A DNA stretch of 64,000 nucleotides from Pseudomonadota bacterium. Its GTDB lineage: Bacteria; Pseudomonadota; Alphaproteobacteria; Caulobacterales; Caulobacteraceae. The notes below the pieces were generated by a model, which was given only the letters and a program-made list of their open reading frames with translations, did no database searches and was not told the DNA's origin. The DNA lies in assembly GCA_023412655.1 (NCBI GenBank), contig JAEYNH010000009.1, positions 4,435 to 68,434 of the forward strand. Reading direction: 5' to 3'. Each line of letters begins with the position of its first letter. The stretch's first letter is position 1. Position numbers and translations under genes: made by a program. Of this stretch, positions 16,747 to 25,638 are shown in pieces.

Positions 16747-18885
16747 ATGAAACGCTTCGTCCTGATCATCGCAGCCGCCGCTGCAATGGCCCTGGCTCCG
16801 GCGGCGCGGGCCGAGGATGGATACGACCTGTGGCTGCGATATCAGCCTGTCGAGGCGTCGGCGGCCGGTCCGTACCGGGCGGTGGCGCGGGAACTGGTGA
16901 TCCAGGGGGGCTCTCCGACCCTGGCGGTGGCCCGGGCCGAACTCGAGCGCGGGCTCTCAGGCCTGCTCGGGGCTGCCCCGTCGATTTCGTCGGATGTCAA
17001 CGCGGATGGCGCCATCGTGCTGGGCACGCCTGCCACCTCGCGTATCGTCGCCGCCCTGAACCTGCCGCTGGAGCGACTGGGCCCCGACGGCTACCTGATC
17101 CGTAGCGTCACCACAGGCGGGCGCCGGGCGACGGTGGTGGCCGGCAACAGCGACGTGGGCGTGCTCTACGGCGTCTTCGACCTGCTGCGCCGCATCCAGA
17201 CGCGCCAGGGACTCGAGCAGCTGGACGTGGTCGAGGCTCCGAAGGTCAAGCTGCGGCTGCTCAACCACTGGGACAATCTCGATCGCAGCGTAGAGCGCGG
17301 CTACTCGGGCCAGTCGATCTGGGACTGGTGGAAGCTGCCGGACGCCAAGGATCCCCGCTACATCGACTACGCCCGAGCCAATGCGTCGCTGGGGATCAAC
17401 GGAGCGGTGCTCAACAACGTCAACGCCAAGGCCGACAGCCTGACCGCGCCGTACATCGCCAAGGCGGCGGCGGTGGCCGACGTCCTGCGGCCCTATGGCG
17501 TCAAGGTCTACCTATCCGTGCGTTTCAGCGCCCCCATGGAGATCGGCGGGCTCAAGACCGCCGACCCGCTCGATCCGGCCGTGCGCGCATTCTGGGCGGC
17601 CAAGGCGGACGAGATCTATCGGGCGATCCCCGACTTCGGAGGCTTCCTGGTGAAGGCCAATTCCGAGGGCCAGCCGGGCCCGCAGGACTTTGGCCGAAGC
17701 CATGCGGACGGCGCCAACATGCTGGGCGAGGCGGTGGGCCGGCACGGCGGCGTCGTCATGTGGCGGGCGTTCGTCTACTCGCACGAGCAGCCTGAGGATC
17801 GCATCAAGCAGGCCTACAACGAGTTCGTGCCGTTCGACGGCAAGTTCCGGGACAACGTGCTCGTCCAGGTGAAGAACGGGCCCCTGGACTTCCAGCCGCG
17901 CGAGCCCTTCCATCCGCTGTTCGGGGCCATGCCGAAGACCCCGCTGATGATGGAATTCCAGATCACCAAGGAATACCTCGGCTTCGCCACCCACCTCGTT
18001 TACCAGGGCCCGCTCTACGAAGAGGCCCTTCAGGCGGACACCTGGCGCAACGGCCGAGGCACGACCGTGGCCAAGGTGGTCGACGGGCGCGCGCATGGGC
18101 ACAAGCTCACGGGCATGGCGGGGGTCGCCAACGTTGGCTCGGACCGTAACTGGTCGGGTTCGCATTTCGACCAGGCCAACTGGTACGCCTTCGGCCGCCT
18201 GGCGTGGAACCCGGACCTGTCCTCCCGGGCGATCGCCGAGGACTGGGCGCGGCGCACCTTCTCCAACGACCCGGCGTTCCTGAAGCCCGTCATCGACATG
18301 ATGGTCGCCTCGCGCGAGACGGTGGTGGACTACATGACCCCGCTAGGCCTTACCCACATCATGGGGCGTAGCCACCACTATGGGCCGGGACCATGGGTGG
18401 AAGGCGGCGAGCGCGCCGACTGGACGTCGGTCTACTACCATCGCGCCTCGCCTGAGGGCATCGGCTTCGACCGGATGGCCACCGGCAGCGACGCAGTGGC
18501 TCAGTACGCGCCCGAGGCGGGCAAGGCGCTGGCGGCCGACGAGAAGAACCTGCTGTGGTTCCACCGCGTGCCCTGGGACCACAAGGTGGCCTCGGGTCGA
18601 ACCCTCTGGGACGAGATGGTGGTGCGCTATACCGATGGCGTGCGGCGGGTCTCTGAGATGCGCCGGACGTGGGAGGCGATGAGGCCCTATGTCGATGCCC
18701 AGCGGCATGCCGAGGTGGCGGCCTACCTGGCGATCCAGGAGAAGGAGGCCCAGTGGTGGCGTGACGCCTGCATCGCCTATTTCCAGCAGTTCTCGAAGCG
18801 TCCGCTGCCGGCGGGCTATGCGCCACCGGCGCATCCGCTCGCCTATTATGAAAGCCTGAGCTTCCCGTACGCGCCCGGCATCTAA
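16747..18885 (+). CDS. aguA: Alpha-glucuronidase, glycoside hydrolase family 67
   Basis: A 712-residue exported enzyme with signal peptide (MKRFVLIIAAAAAMALAPAARA). It removes 4-O-methyl-glucuronic acid from the end of xylo-oligosaccharides. The GH67 active-site set is present: general acid Glu in VKANSEGQPGP (about residue 307), Asp in GPLDFQPREPF (about 381) and Glu in ITKEYLG (about 409); their spacing agrees with the Cellvibrio enzyme as I recall it (292, 365, 393). N-terminal beta-sandwich, central barrel and C-terminal helical domain are all present at full length. It is divergent from manD with the GntR palindrome between them, linking release of glucuronate to its breakdown. The XylR-like gene follows 87 bases later on the same strand. 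Confidence 0.93.
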   Translation: MKRFVLIIAAAAAMALAPAARAEDGYDLWLRYQPVEASAAGPYRAVARELVIQGGSPTLAVARAELERGLSGLLGAAPSISSDVNADGAIVLGTPATSRIVAALNLPLERLGPDGYLIRSVTTGGRRATVVAGNSDVGVLYGVFDLLRRIQTRQGLEQLDVVEAPKVKLRLLNHWDNLDRSVERGYSGQSIWDWWKLPDAKDPRYIDYARANASLGINGAVLNNVNAKADSLTAPYIAKAAAVADVLRPYGVKVYLSVRFSAPMEIGGLKTADPLDPAVRAFWAAKADEIYRAIPDFGGFLVKANSEGQPGPQDFGRSHADGANMLGEAVGRHGGVVMWRAFVYSHEQPEDRIKQAYNEFVPFDGKFRDNVLVQVKNGPLDFQPREPFHPLFGAMPKTPLMMEFQITKEYLGFATHLVYQGPLYEEALQADTWRNGRGTTVAKVVDGRAHGHKLTGMAGVANVGSDRNWSGSHFDQANWYAFGRLAWNPDLSSRAIAEDWARRTFSNDPAFLKPVIDMMVASRETVVDYMTPLGLTHIMGRSHHYGPGPWVEGGERADWTSVYYHRASPEGIGFDRMATGSDAVAQYAPEAGKALAADEKNLLWFHRVPWDHKVASGRTLWDEMVVRYTDGVRRVSEMRRTWEAMRPYVDAQRHAEVAAYLAIQEKEAQWWRDACIAYFQQFSKRPLPAGYAPPAHPLAYYESLSFPYAPGI

Positions 18886-18972
18886 TCGGTCCGCGGGCTT
18901 GCGGCGGGAGCCAGGCTTGTAGCAAGTCCGCGTGTGCGCCACAGATCGGTCGCCCGCCGCCAGGAGGATGGA

Positions 18973-20022
18973 TTGCAGCCGAAGACCGCCCGCCGCCAGA
19001 AGAGCACGCTGACGATCCACGACGTCGCCCGCTACGCTGGTGTGTCCCCCATGACGGTCTCGCGCGTGATCAACGGCGAGAAGAACGTCCGCGATTCCAC
19101 CCGCGAGGCGGTGAATGCGGCCATCCGCGACCTGAACTACCAGCCCAATCCCGCGGCCCGCAGCCTGGCCGGCGCCGATCTGATCCGCATCGGCCTTCTC
19201 TATTCGAACCCGTCCTCGGCCTATCTCAGCGAGTTCCTGGTGGGCGGGCTCGACCAGTGTAGCCGCAGCAACATCCAGCTCATCGTCGAGCAGTGCGACG
19301 AGGAGCATGCCGAGGCCGCCGCCGCGCGGCTGGTGAACTCGGGCGTGGACGGCATCATCCTGCCGCCGCCGCTGTGCGATGCCCCGGAGGTCATCCGCGC
19401 GCTGGCGGCCAGCCAGACCCCGGCGGTGGCGGTGGCGACGGGCCAGCCGCCGGCCGACGTCTCGGCGGTGCGCATCGACGACTTCGAGGCGGCCCACGAG
19501 ATGACCCGCCACCTTGTGGGCCTGGGCCACCATCGGATCGGCTTTATCAAGGGCCATCCCAACCAGACGGCCAGCCGCCAACGCCTCGACGGCTACCTCA
19601 GGGGGCTCGGCGAGGCGGGCATAGAGCCCGACGAGGCGCTGATCGAGCAAGGCTACTTCACCTACCGCTCGGGCCTGGACGCGGCCGAGCGCCTGCTGGC
19701 CCTGCCCGAGCCGCCGACGGCGATCTTCGCGAGCAACGACGACATGGCCGCCGCCACGGTCGCGGCCGCGCACCGGCGCGGGCTCGACGTCCCGGGGGAC
19801 CTCACCGTGGTGGGCTACGACGACAGCGCCCTGGCGACCACCATCTGGCCCGAGCTGACCACCATCCGCCAGCCGATCGCCGACATGTCGCGGCAGGCGG
19901 TCACCCTGCTGGCCGACGAGATCCGCAGCCGTCGGTCTGGCCAGCGGGCGCAGCATCCGCACGCCCTGCAGGCTTTCACCCTGATCCGACGCCAGTCGGA
20001 CGGGCCGCCCCGCCGAACCTAG
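18973..20022 (+). CDS. xylR: LacI-family repressor, XylR-like
   Basis: A 349-residue LacI-type repressor. I use TTG 18973 because AGGAGG (18962-18967) lies just in front of it; the alternative GTG at 18934 has no such site. The DNA-binding head (LTIHDVARYAGVSPMTVSRVINGEKNVRDSTREAVNAAI, quoted in part: VSPMTVSRVINGE) and hinge RSLAGA are followed by a periplasmic-binding-like effector domain (FIKGHPNQTASRQRLDGY, TAIFASNDDMAAATV, VVGYDDSALATTIWPELTTIRQP). Sequence and neighbourhood resemble C. crescentus XylR, which binds TGTTAGCGCTACCA and is relieved by xylose. Matching sites lie upstream of xylX, xylE, the first TonB receptor and the esterase at 51975. No site was seen at its own promoter. 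Confidence 0.82.
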   Translation: MQPKTARRQKSTLTIHDVARYAGVSPMTVSRVINGEKNVRDSTREAVNAAIRDLNYQPNPAARSLAGADLIRIGLLYSNPSSAYLSEFLVGGLDQCSRSNIQLIVEQCDEEHAEAAAARLVNSGVDGIILPPPLCDAPEVIRALAASQTPAVAVATGQPPADVSAVRIDDFEAAHEMTRHLVGLGHHRIGFIKGHPNQTASRQRLDGYLRGLGEAGIEPDEALIEQGYFTYRSGLDAAERLLALPEPPTAIFASNDDMAAATVAAAHRRGLDVPGDLTVVGYDDSALATTIWPELTTIRQPIADMSRQAVTLLADEIRSRRSGQRAQHPHALQAFTLIRRQSDGPPRRT

Positions 20023-20921
20023 GGCGTCTCAGCGCAGACCTGGTCGAGCCCCGCCGTCGTCGGGCCTTGTGGGACCTCAAGCCCGCGGGCGCGAGCGGCG
20101 TTCTCCAGGGTCAGGGGCTCGGAGCTGGCCTGCGCCTCCAGGTCCGGCCGGTAGAACGGATCGGCCTGGGCCTGATCCAGGCTCACGAACCGCAGCCCTT
20201 GGCTTTCGAAGAAGTCCAGCAGGCGTGGCGCCATCCGGGCGCTGAAGGCGCCCGCATGCATCAACAGGACCAAGGGGATCTCGCGGCCGTACAGCCGGCG
20301 CGACAGCGCACGGCTCTGCGCGAGGCTCTTCGCGGCGGCGGCCATGAAGCGGTCCTCCAGGGCGGCGATGGCGGCGGCGTCGCCCTTGGCCCGGCATCGG
20401 GCGTAAGGGGCGTTGTAGGCCCAGTCGCTGAAGTCGAGGGTGACGCTCGCCACGCGATAGCCGCGACGGGCGAGCAGCTGTCGCGCCCAGGCGCGCACCG
20501 CCGGGGTCTCGCCCTCGGCCAGGTAGGGATAGCGGAACCAGCGCCAGCCAGGGCCGAGCGGCCTCAGCAGGGCCTCGTTGCGGACCAACTCGTCGGTGAA
20601 GGCGCCCGCGTCGGCGGCGGTGAGCCGGCGGTGGCTCCAGGTGTGGTTGCCCAACGGATGTCCCGCCTTTCGCCACAGGCCCAGCACCTGGGCGGCGGAC
20701 GGATCGCCCTGCGTCCGGGCGCCGTTGACGAAGCCGGTGGCCGGGGCCTCGGCCTCCTTCAGCGCCTTCAGGAGGGCGCGGTTGACCCCGAGGTGGGTCT
20801 CGCCGGGCGGCAAGGGATCGTGCGCCGGCAGGTCGTCGAAGGTGAGGGCGATCTCCTGCGCCGCCGCCTCGGGCGCCAGAGCCGCGAGCAGCGCCGCCGC
20901 CAGGGCGAACAGCCGCCTCAC
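20019..20921 (-). CDS. Exported polysaccharide deacetylase, CE4 (NodB) family
   Basis: A 300-residue protein with a signal peptide (LFALAAALLAALAPEAAAQ). CE4 motifs are present: motif 1 LTFDDLP with the catalytic base Asp and metal-binding Asp, motif 2 GNHTWSHRRL with the two metal His residues, and motif 3 WRWFRYPYL. The C-terminal part (LLMHAGAF, LDFFESQGLRFVSLDQA) completes the NodB barrel. It removes acetyl groups from a polysaccharide; in this context acetylxylan is more likely than peptidoglycan or chitin, but this is inference. Its start overlaps the stop of the SGNH esterase gene by four bases, so both form an operon, and its stop shares CTAG with the convergent xylR gene. Confidence 0.83.
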   Translation of the reverse strand: MRRLFALAAALLAALAPEAAAQEIALTFDDLPAHDPLPPGETHLGVNRALLKALKEAEAPATGFVNGARTQGDPSAAQVLGLWRKAGHPLGNHTWSHRRLTAADAGAFTDELVRNEALLRPLGPGWRWFRYPYLAEGETPAVRAWARQLLARRGYRVASVTLDFSDWAYNAPYARCRAKGDAAAIAALEDRFMAAAAKSLAQSRALSRRLYGREIPLVLLMHAGAFSARMAPRLLDFFESQGLRFVSLDQAQADPFYRPDLEAQASSEPLTLENAARARGLEVPQGPTTAGLDQVCAETP

Positions 20922-22192
20922 CGGCTGAACAGCGAAAGCGGCACGGCCTCGGCCATGGCTCGGTAGCCGGCGATGGATGGATGCAGCCCATCGCCGGAGT
21001 CCACCTCCGGCCGCAGCCGGTCCGGGCGCGCGGGATCGCGCATCACCGCGTCGAAGTCGATGACCGCATCGAAGGAGCCGGGCTGGCGAATCCAGGCATT
21101 GATCGCCTGCCGGTTCGCCTCTGTCTCGGCGGGCGGCTTGTAATAGTCGGACCCGGCGAAGGGCAGGATGGTGGCCCCGATCGTCCGGATGCCGCGGGCG
21201 CGGGCGCGGGCCACCATCTGCTTGTAGGCTCCGATGATGTCGGCACGAAGCCGCGCCTGGGCCTCGGGGCTGGCGCTCTTCTCTCGCGTCAGGCCGCCAA
21301 GATCGTTCACCCCTTCCAGGAAGATCACGTAGCGCACGCCGGTCTGGCCGAGGACGTCACGCTCGAACCTGGCCAGCGCGTTTGGCCCGATCCCGTTGAG
21401 CAGCACCCGATTGCCGCCGATGCCGTGGTTCAACACACTCAGATGCCGGGTGGACGGATCGGCCTGCAGCCGTTCGGCGAGGAAGTCCGGCCACCGCTCG
21501 TTGCGGTCGGGGCCGACGCCATAGCCGTCGGTGATCGAATCGCCAAAGGTGACGATGGCCGCTGAATTCGGTTTGGCCGGCACGTCGATCCCCGAGAGCT
21601 GATACCAGCGCACGACCGGCGCCGCGTCGGCCGGCAGCTGCAGGTCGGAAACGCGCCGGCCGCGCGCCACGAAGGTGGTGGTGCGTGAACCGGGGTGGCT
21701 GGTCTGGACATCGGGCGCGCGGGGCAGGTGGTAGCTCACCGTGACGCTGGAGAGCGGGTCGATCGCCATCTCCACCGGATCGGACACCCACTCGGCTCCG
21801 GCCGGGACAATGACGTCCTCGCGGCCGTTGAAGGTGACCGCCTGGTCCGTTCCCGGCGCGATGGCCGAGGATCCTGGAGCGACCGGGCGGGCCACCCGAA
21901 CCGCGGTGAAGGCCAGGGGCTCGGCGCCGTAGAGGTTGGAGACGCGCACCCGCAGGCGCGGCCCGCCAGCGGTGAGGCGCACGATCTGGCGGATGGTGAC
22001 ATCGGAGGCGAGTTGCGCGGGCAGGGCGATCTGCGGCTCGGGGACCTGCTGCGAGGCCGCCCAGGCGCCTACCCATCGGTCTTCCCGGGCCTGGGCGGGT
22101 CCGGTTGAGGGGCCGACGAGCGTGGCCGCAAAGGCGGCGATAGCCAGCGCGCGCCGGCTCAAGGTCACGGGCAAAAAGCGGGCATGTGTCAT
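20918..22192 (-). CDS. Secreted SGNH/GDSL-family hydrolase (esterase), paralogue 2
   Basis: A 424-residue exported esterase, paralogous to the gene at 1659-2918. The signal region SRRALAIAAFAATLVG precedes a ~190-residue beta-rich N-domain; then IVTFGDSITDGYG with the nucleophile Ser, EGVNDLGGL (block III) and SGDGLHPSIAGYRAM (block V with Asp/His). Co-transcription with the CE4 deacetylase suggests a two-enzyme deacetylation module for xylan. It is divergent from xylX: the XylR-type site at 22275 is 83 bases from its start and could control both sides. Acetylxylan as substrate is inferred from neighbours. Confidence 0.84.
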   Translation of the reverse strand: MTHARFLPVTLSRRALAIAAFAATLVGPSTGPAQAREDRWVGAWAASQQVPEPQIALPAQLASDVTIRQIVRLTAGGPRLRVRVSNLYGAEPLAFTAVRVARPVAPGSSAIAPGTDQAVTFNGREDVIVPAGAEWVSDPVEMAIDPLSSVTVSYHLPRAPDVQTSHPGSRTTTFVARGRRVSDLQLPADAAPVVRWYQLSGIDVPAKPNSAAIVTFGDSITDGYGVGPDRNERWPDFLAERLQADPSTRHLSVLNHGIGGNRVLLNGIGPNALARFERDVLGQTGVRYVIFLEGVNDLGGLTREKSASPEAQARLRADIIGAYKQMVARARARGIRTIGATILPFAGSDYYKPPAETEANRQAINAWIRQPGSFDAVIDFDAVMRDPARPDRLRPEVDSGDGLHPSIAGYRAMAEAVPLSLFSR

Positions 22193-22274
22193 CCCCAGGC
22201 GTCCTCTCCTCGCTCGATCCGCTGCTCTCGAACGGCAGCGCTTGCGCCCGACCTTGACAGATCGCGTCGGGGAT

Positions 22275-22288
22275 TGATAGCGCTACCA
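22275..22288. promoter_or_regulatory. XylR operator TGATAGCGCTACCA at the xylX promoter
   Basis: Matches 13 of 14 bases of the C. crescentus XylR site (TGTTAGCGCTACCA) from memory. It lies 20 bases upstream of the xylX start codon and 16 bases downstream of a TTGACA hexamer (22254-22259), so a bound repressor would cover the -10 region or transcription start. Confidence 0.82.
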
Positions 22289-22297
22289 AAAATAGGG

Positions 22298-22308
22298 AGG
22301 TCTGACCA
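22298..22308. promoter_or_regulatory. Possible GntR-type site over the xylX ribosome-binding region
   Basis: AGGTCTGACCA is the reverse complement form of the 2931/16699 operator with one mismatch; its inner nine bases GGTCTGACC are a perfect palindrome. It overlaps the AGG of the Shine-Dalgarno sequence and ends on the A of the xylX ATG. Part of the sequence is therefore constrained by translation, which lowers confidence that it is an operator. Confidence 0.4.
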
Positions 22309-23450
22309 TGGGCAGAGCCGCGACGCGGCCGGACGCCTTTCTGCCCGAAGACTGGATGGAGGCCACGCTGGTGGGCCGTATCCAGTCGCGGGCGGGCCCC
22401 ACACCAATCCTGATCCAGGCCGGGCGAATCCACGATCTCTCCCAGGCGGTCACCGTGGCCGACCTCCTCGCCCGCTGGCCGGACGTCCGCGCCGGGCGCG
22501 ACCTCGGTCCAGTGGCGGACTTCGACTTCGACGCCCAGCCGCTGCTCGCGCCGATCGACCTGCAGTGCGTGAAGGCGGCTGGCGTCACCTTCGCCGTTTC
22601 GGCGGTGGAACGGGTGATCGAGGAGCGTGCGCGCGGCGACGCCGCCAGGGCCGAGTCCATCCGCGCCGACCTGCGCGACCGCGTCGGCGCCGACATCCGG
22701 GCGGTGACGCCGGGATCCGAGGCGGCCGCCCGACTCAAGGCGGCGCTGATCGCCGACGGACTGTGGTCGCAGTACCTGGAGGTCGCCATCGGCCCCGACG
22801 CCGAGATCTTCACCAAGGCGCCGGTGCTCTCGACCGTGGGCCACGGCGCCCTGATCGGGGTGCGCTCGGACTCGGCCTGGAACAATCCGGAGCCGGAGGT
22901 GGTGCTGGTCTGCGATCCGAAGGGGCGGGTGGTGGGCGCCACCCTCGGCAATGACGTCAATCTGCGCGACTTCGAGGGGCGCAGCGCCCTGCTGCTCGGC
23001 AAGGCCAAGGACAACAACGCCTCCTGCGCGCTCGGGCCCTTCATCCGGCTTTTCGACGACGGCTTCGGCATCGACGACGTGCGGACGGCCCAGGTCGACC
23101 TCGTTATCGAGGGGGCGGACAATTACCGGCTCGAAGGCCACAGCTCGATGGACCAGATCAGCCGCGATCCCCTGGAGCTGGTCCGCCAGGCCATGAGCGA
23201 GCACCAGTACCCTGACGGCTTCGTGCTGTTCTGCGGCACGCTGTTCGCGCCGACCCAGGACCGGGACGCCCCGGGCCAGGGCTTCACCCACAAGGTTGGG
23301 GACGTGGTGCGGGTCGCGAGCGCGCGGCTGGGCGTTCTCGAGAACGAGGTGACGACCTCGAAGGCCGCCCCGCCCTGGACGTTCGGAGTGGGCGACCTGA
23401 TGCGTAATCTGGCCGGGCGCGGCCTGCTTTCGGCGGAGGCCGCAGAATGA
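22308..23450 (+). CDS. xylX: 2-keto-3-deoxy-D-xylonate dehydratase (FAH superfamily)
   Basis: A 380-residue member of the fumarylacetoacetate hydrolase superfamily, close in length to C. crescentus XylX. It converts 2-keto-3-deoxyxylonate to 2-oxoglutarate semialdehyde in the Weimberg pathway. The FAH metal-site pattern is visible: GPDAEIFTKAPV, LIGVRSDSAWNNPEPEVVLVCDPKG with acidic ligands, then GNDVNLRDFEGRSALLLGKAKDN and the active-site lid region. It is the first gene of five that overlap head to tail, in the Caulobacter order X-A-B-C-D. The start ATG follows GGGAGG at normal spacing. A XylR operator and a TTGACA hexamer lie just upstream. Confidence 0.92.
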   Translation: MGRAATRPDAFLPEDWMEATLVGRIQSRAGPTPILIQAGRIHDLSQAVTVADLLARWPDVRAGRDLGPVADFDFDAQPLLAPIDLQCVKAAGVTFAVSAVERVIEERARGDAARAESIRADLRDRVGADIRAVTPGSEAAARLKAALIADGLWSQYLEVAIGPDAEIFTKAPVLSTVGHGALIGVRSDSAWNNPEPEVVLVCDPKGRVVGATLGNDVNLRDFEGRSALLLGKAKDNNASCALGPFIRLFDDGFGIDDVRTAQVDLVIEGADNYRLEGHSSMDQISRDPLELVRQAMSEHQYPDGFVLFCGTLFAPTQDRDAPGQGFTHKVGDVVRVASARLGVLENEVTTSKAAPPWTFGVGDLMRNLAGRGLLSAEAAE

Positions 23451-24895
23451 CCGTAACCCTGCCTCACTTCATCGGGGGCGAGCGCGTCGCCGCAGACGCC
23501 CCCGAGGAGAGCACCAACCCCTCGAACACCGCCGAGGTCGTGGCGCGGACGCCGCGCGGCGGCGAGGCCGAGGTGGACGCCGCAGTGGAAGCGGCGCGGG
23601 GGGCTTTCCCGGCCTGGTCCGAGGCTTCGCCCGAACTGCGGTCGGACCTGCTGGACAAGGTGGGTGAAACCGTACTGGCGCGACGTCAGGAACTTGGCCG
23701 GCTGCTGTCGCGGGAGGAGGGTAAGACCCTGCCCGAAGGCATCGGCGAGACGGTCCGCGCAGGCCGCATCTTCAAGTACTTCGCCGGCGAGGCCCTGCGC
23801 CGCCACGGCCAGAACCTGGACTCGGTGCGTCCCGGCGTGGAGATCCAGACCTACCGCCAGGCGGTGGGAGTCTTTGGCCTGATCACCCCCTGGAACTTCC
23901 CGATCGCCATCCCCGCCTGGAAGAGCGCCCCGGCGCTCGCCTTTGGCAACACGGTGGTGATCAAGCCGGCGGGCCCTACGCCGGCCATCGCCGCCGCCCT
24001 CGCCGAGATCATCTACGAGGTGGCCGACGGCCTGGGCGCGCCCAAGGGCATCTTCAACATGATCTTCGGCCCGGGCTCGATGGGCGCCAAGCTGGTGGAC
24101 CACAAGGACGTGGACGGGATCTCGTTCACGGGGTCGCAGGGCGTCGGCGCGCAGGTGGCGGAAGCTGCGGTCAAGCGCCAGGCCCGGGTGCAGCTGGAAA
24201 TGGGCGGCAAGAACCCGCTGATCATCCTGGACGACGCCGACCTGGAGCGGGCCGTGATGATCGCCCTGGACGGCAGCTTCTTCGCCACCGGCCAGCGCTG
24301 CACGGCCTCCAGCCGCATCATCGTCACCGACGCCATCCACGACCGCTTCGTCGAGGCCCTCGGCGAGAAGGTGGCGGCCCTGCGGGTGGGGGACGCCCTC
24401 GACCCGAACAGCCAGATGGGGCCGGCGGTGAGCGAGGCCCAGATGGAGACCAGCTACCGCTACATGGACATCGCCACCCGCGAAGGCGGCCGCATCGTCA
24501 CCGGCGGCGGGCGTCTGAAGATGGAGAACCCCGGCTGGTGGGTGCAGCCCACGCTGATCGCCGACACCCAGAGGGACATGCGGATCAACAACGAGGAGGT
24601 CTTCGGACCCGTGGCCAGCACCATACGCGTGAAGGACTATGACGAGGCGCTGGCGATCGCCAATGGCGGCGACTTCGGCCTCTCGGCAGGGATCGTGACC
24701 ACCTCGCTCAAGTACGCCCGGGACTTCCAGCGGCGGGTGCGGGCCGGAATGGTGATGGTCAACCTGCCGACCGCCGGCGTCGACTACCACGTGCCGTTCG
24801 GTGGCACGAAGAAGTCCAGCTACGGCGTCCGCGAACAGGGCTTCGCCGCCGTTGAGTTCTACACCCAGATCAAGACGGCCTACTCGTGGGCGTGA
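23447..24895 (+). CDS. xylA: 2-oxoglutarate semialdehyde dehydrogenase
   Basis: A 482-residue NAD(P)+-dependent aldehyde dehydrogenase, last step of the Weimberg pathway, giving 2-oxoglutarate. Catalytic Glu is in QLEMGGKNP (about residue 251), catalytic Cys in FATGQRCTASS (about 285); cofactor-binding motifs LITPWNFP and FTGSQGVG are present. The C-terminal VPFGGTKKSSYGVREQG is typical of the family. The name follows Caulobacter usage; it is not the xylose isomerase called xylA in enterics. It overlaps xylX by four bases and xylB by up to ten. Confidence 0.92.
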   Translation: MTVTLPHFIGGERVAADAPEESTNPSNTAEVVARTPRGGEAEVDAAVEAARGAFPAWSEASPELRSDLLDKVGETVLARRQELGRLLSREEGKTLPEGIGETVRAGRIFKYFAGEALRRHGQNLDSVRPGVEIQTYRQAVGVFGLITPWNFPIAIPAWKSAPALAFGNTVVIKPAGPTPAIAAALAEIIYEVADGLGAPKGIFNMIFGPGSMGAKLVDHKDVDGISFTGSQGVGAQVAEAAVKRQARVQLEMGGKNPLIILDDADLERAVMIALDGSFFATGQRCTASSRIIVTDAIHDRFVEALGEKVAALRVGDALDPNSQMGPAVSEAQMETSYRYMDIATREGGRIVTGGGRLKMENPGWWVQPTLIADTQRDMRINNEEVFGPVASTIRVKDYDEALAIANGGDFGLSAGIVTTSLKYARDFQRRVRAGMVMVNLPTAGVDYHVPFGGTKKSSYGVREQGFAAVEFYTQIKTAYSWA

Positions 24896-25638
24896 ACGCG
24901 GCGATCTATCCCAGCCTGAAGGGGAAGCGCGTCGTCGTCACCGGGGGCGGGTCCGGCATTGGCGCGGGCCTCGTGGAGGCGTTCGTGCGGCAAGGGGCCG
25001 AGACCCACTTCCTGGACATCCTGGAGGCGGAGTCCCAGGCCCTGGTCGAGAGCCTGGCGAAAGGCAACGCTGGGCCGACCTTCCACCCTTGCGACCTGAC
25101 AGACGCCGAGTCCATCGCCGCCTGTTTTGAGACGATCGGCGCCGTCGACATCCTGGTGAACAACGCGGGCAACGACGACCGTCATACCCTCGATCAGGTG
25201 ACCCCCGCCTACTTCGACGACCGGATCGCGGTGAACCTTCGGCACATGATCTTCTGCGCCAAGGCGGTCGTGCCGGGCATGAAGGCCAACGGCGGCGGGG
25301 CGATCATCAACTTCGGCTCGATCTCCTGGCACCTGGGACTGCCCGATCTCGTTCTCTACGAAACCGCCAAGGCCGGGATCGAAGGGATGACCCGGGCCCT
25401 GGCGCGGGAACTGGGGCCGCACGGCATCCGCGTCACCTGCGTGGCCCCCGGCAACGTGCGCACACCGCGGCAGATGAAGTGGTACACCCCTGAAGGGGAG
25501 GCCGAGATCGTGGCGCAGCAGTGCCTGAAGGGGCGCATCGAGCCGTCGGACGTGGCCGCCCTGGTGCTGTTTCTGGCCTCGGACGACGCGCGTATGTGCA
25601 CCGGGCACGAGTACTGGATAGACGCAGGCTGGAGATGA
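24886..25638 (+). CDS. xylB: D-xylose 1-dehydrogenase (SDR family)
   Basis: A 250-residue short-chain dehydrogenase that oxidises D-xylose to xylonolactone with NAD+, the first Weimberg step. Seen: cofactor motif TGGGSGIGAG, NNAGND, catalytic Ser in FGSISW, and Tyr-Lys in YETAKAG. The C-terminal end CTGHEYWIDAGWR and the KWYTPEGEAEIVAQQCLKGRI segment (quoted in part: KWYTPEGEAEIV) are almost identical to C. crescentus XylB as I recall it. Two GTG codons can start it: 24886, or 24892 which gives a GTGA overlap with the xylA stop; the latter matches the overlaps in the rest of the operon. Confidence 0.94.
   Translation: MGVNAAIYPSLKGKRVVVTGGGSGIGAGLVEAFVRQGAETHFLDILEAESQALVESLAKGNAGPTFHPCDLTDAESIAACFETIGAVDILVNNAGNDDRHTLDQVTPAYFDDRIAVNLRHMIFCAKAVVPGMKANGGGAIINFGSISWHLGLPDLVLYETAKAGIEGMTRALARELGPHGIRVTCVAPGNVRTPRQMKWYTPEGEAEIVAQQCLKGRIEPSDVAALVLFLASDDARMCTGHEYWIDAGWR

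Noticed and set aside
15456..17105. A 549-codon plus-strand frame antisense to manD and running into the alpha-glucuronidase gene
   Set aside because: Low-complexity composition; it crosses the regulatory gap and opposes a gene with clear enolase-superfamily motifs.
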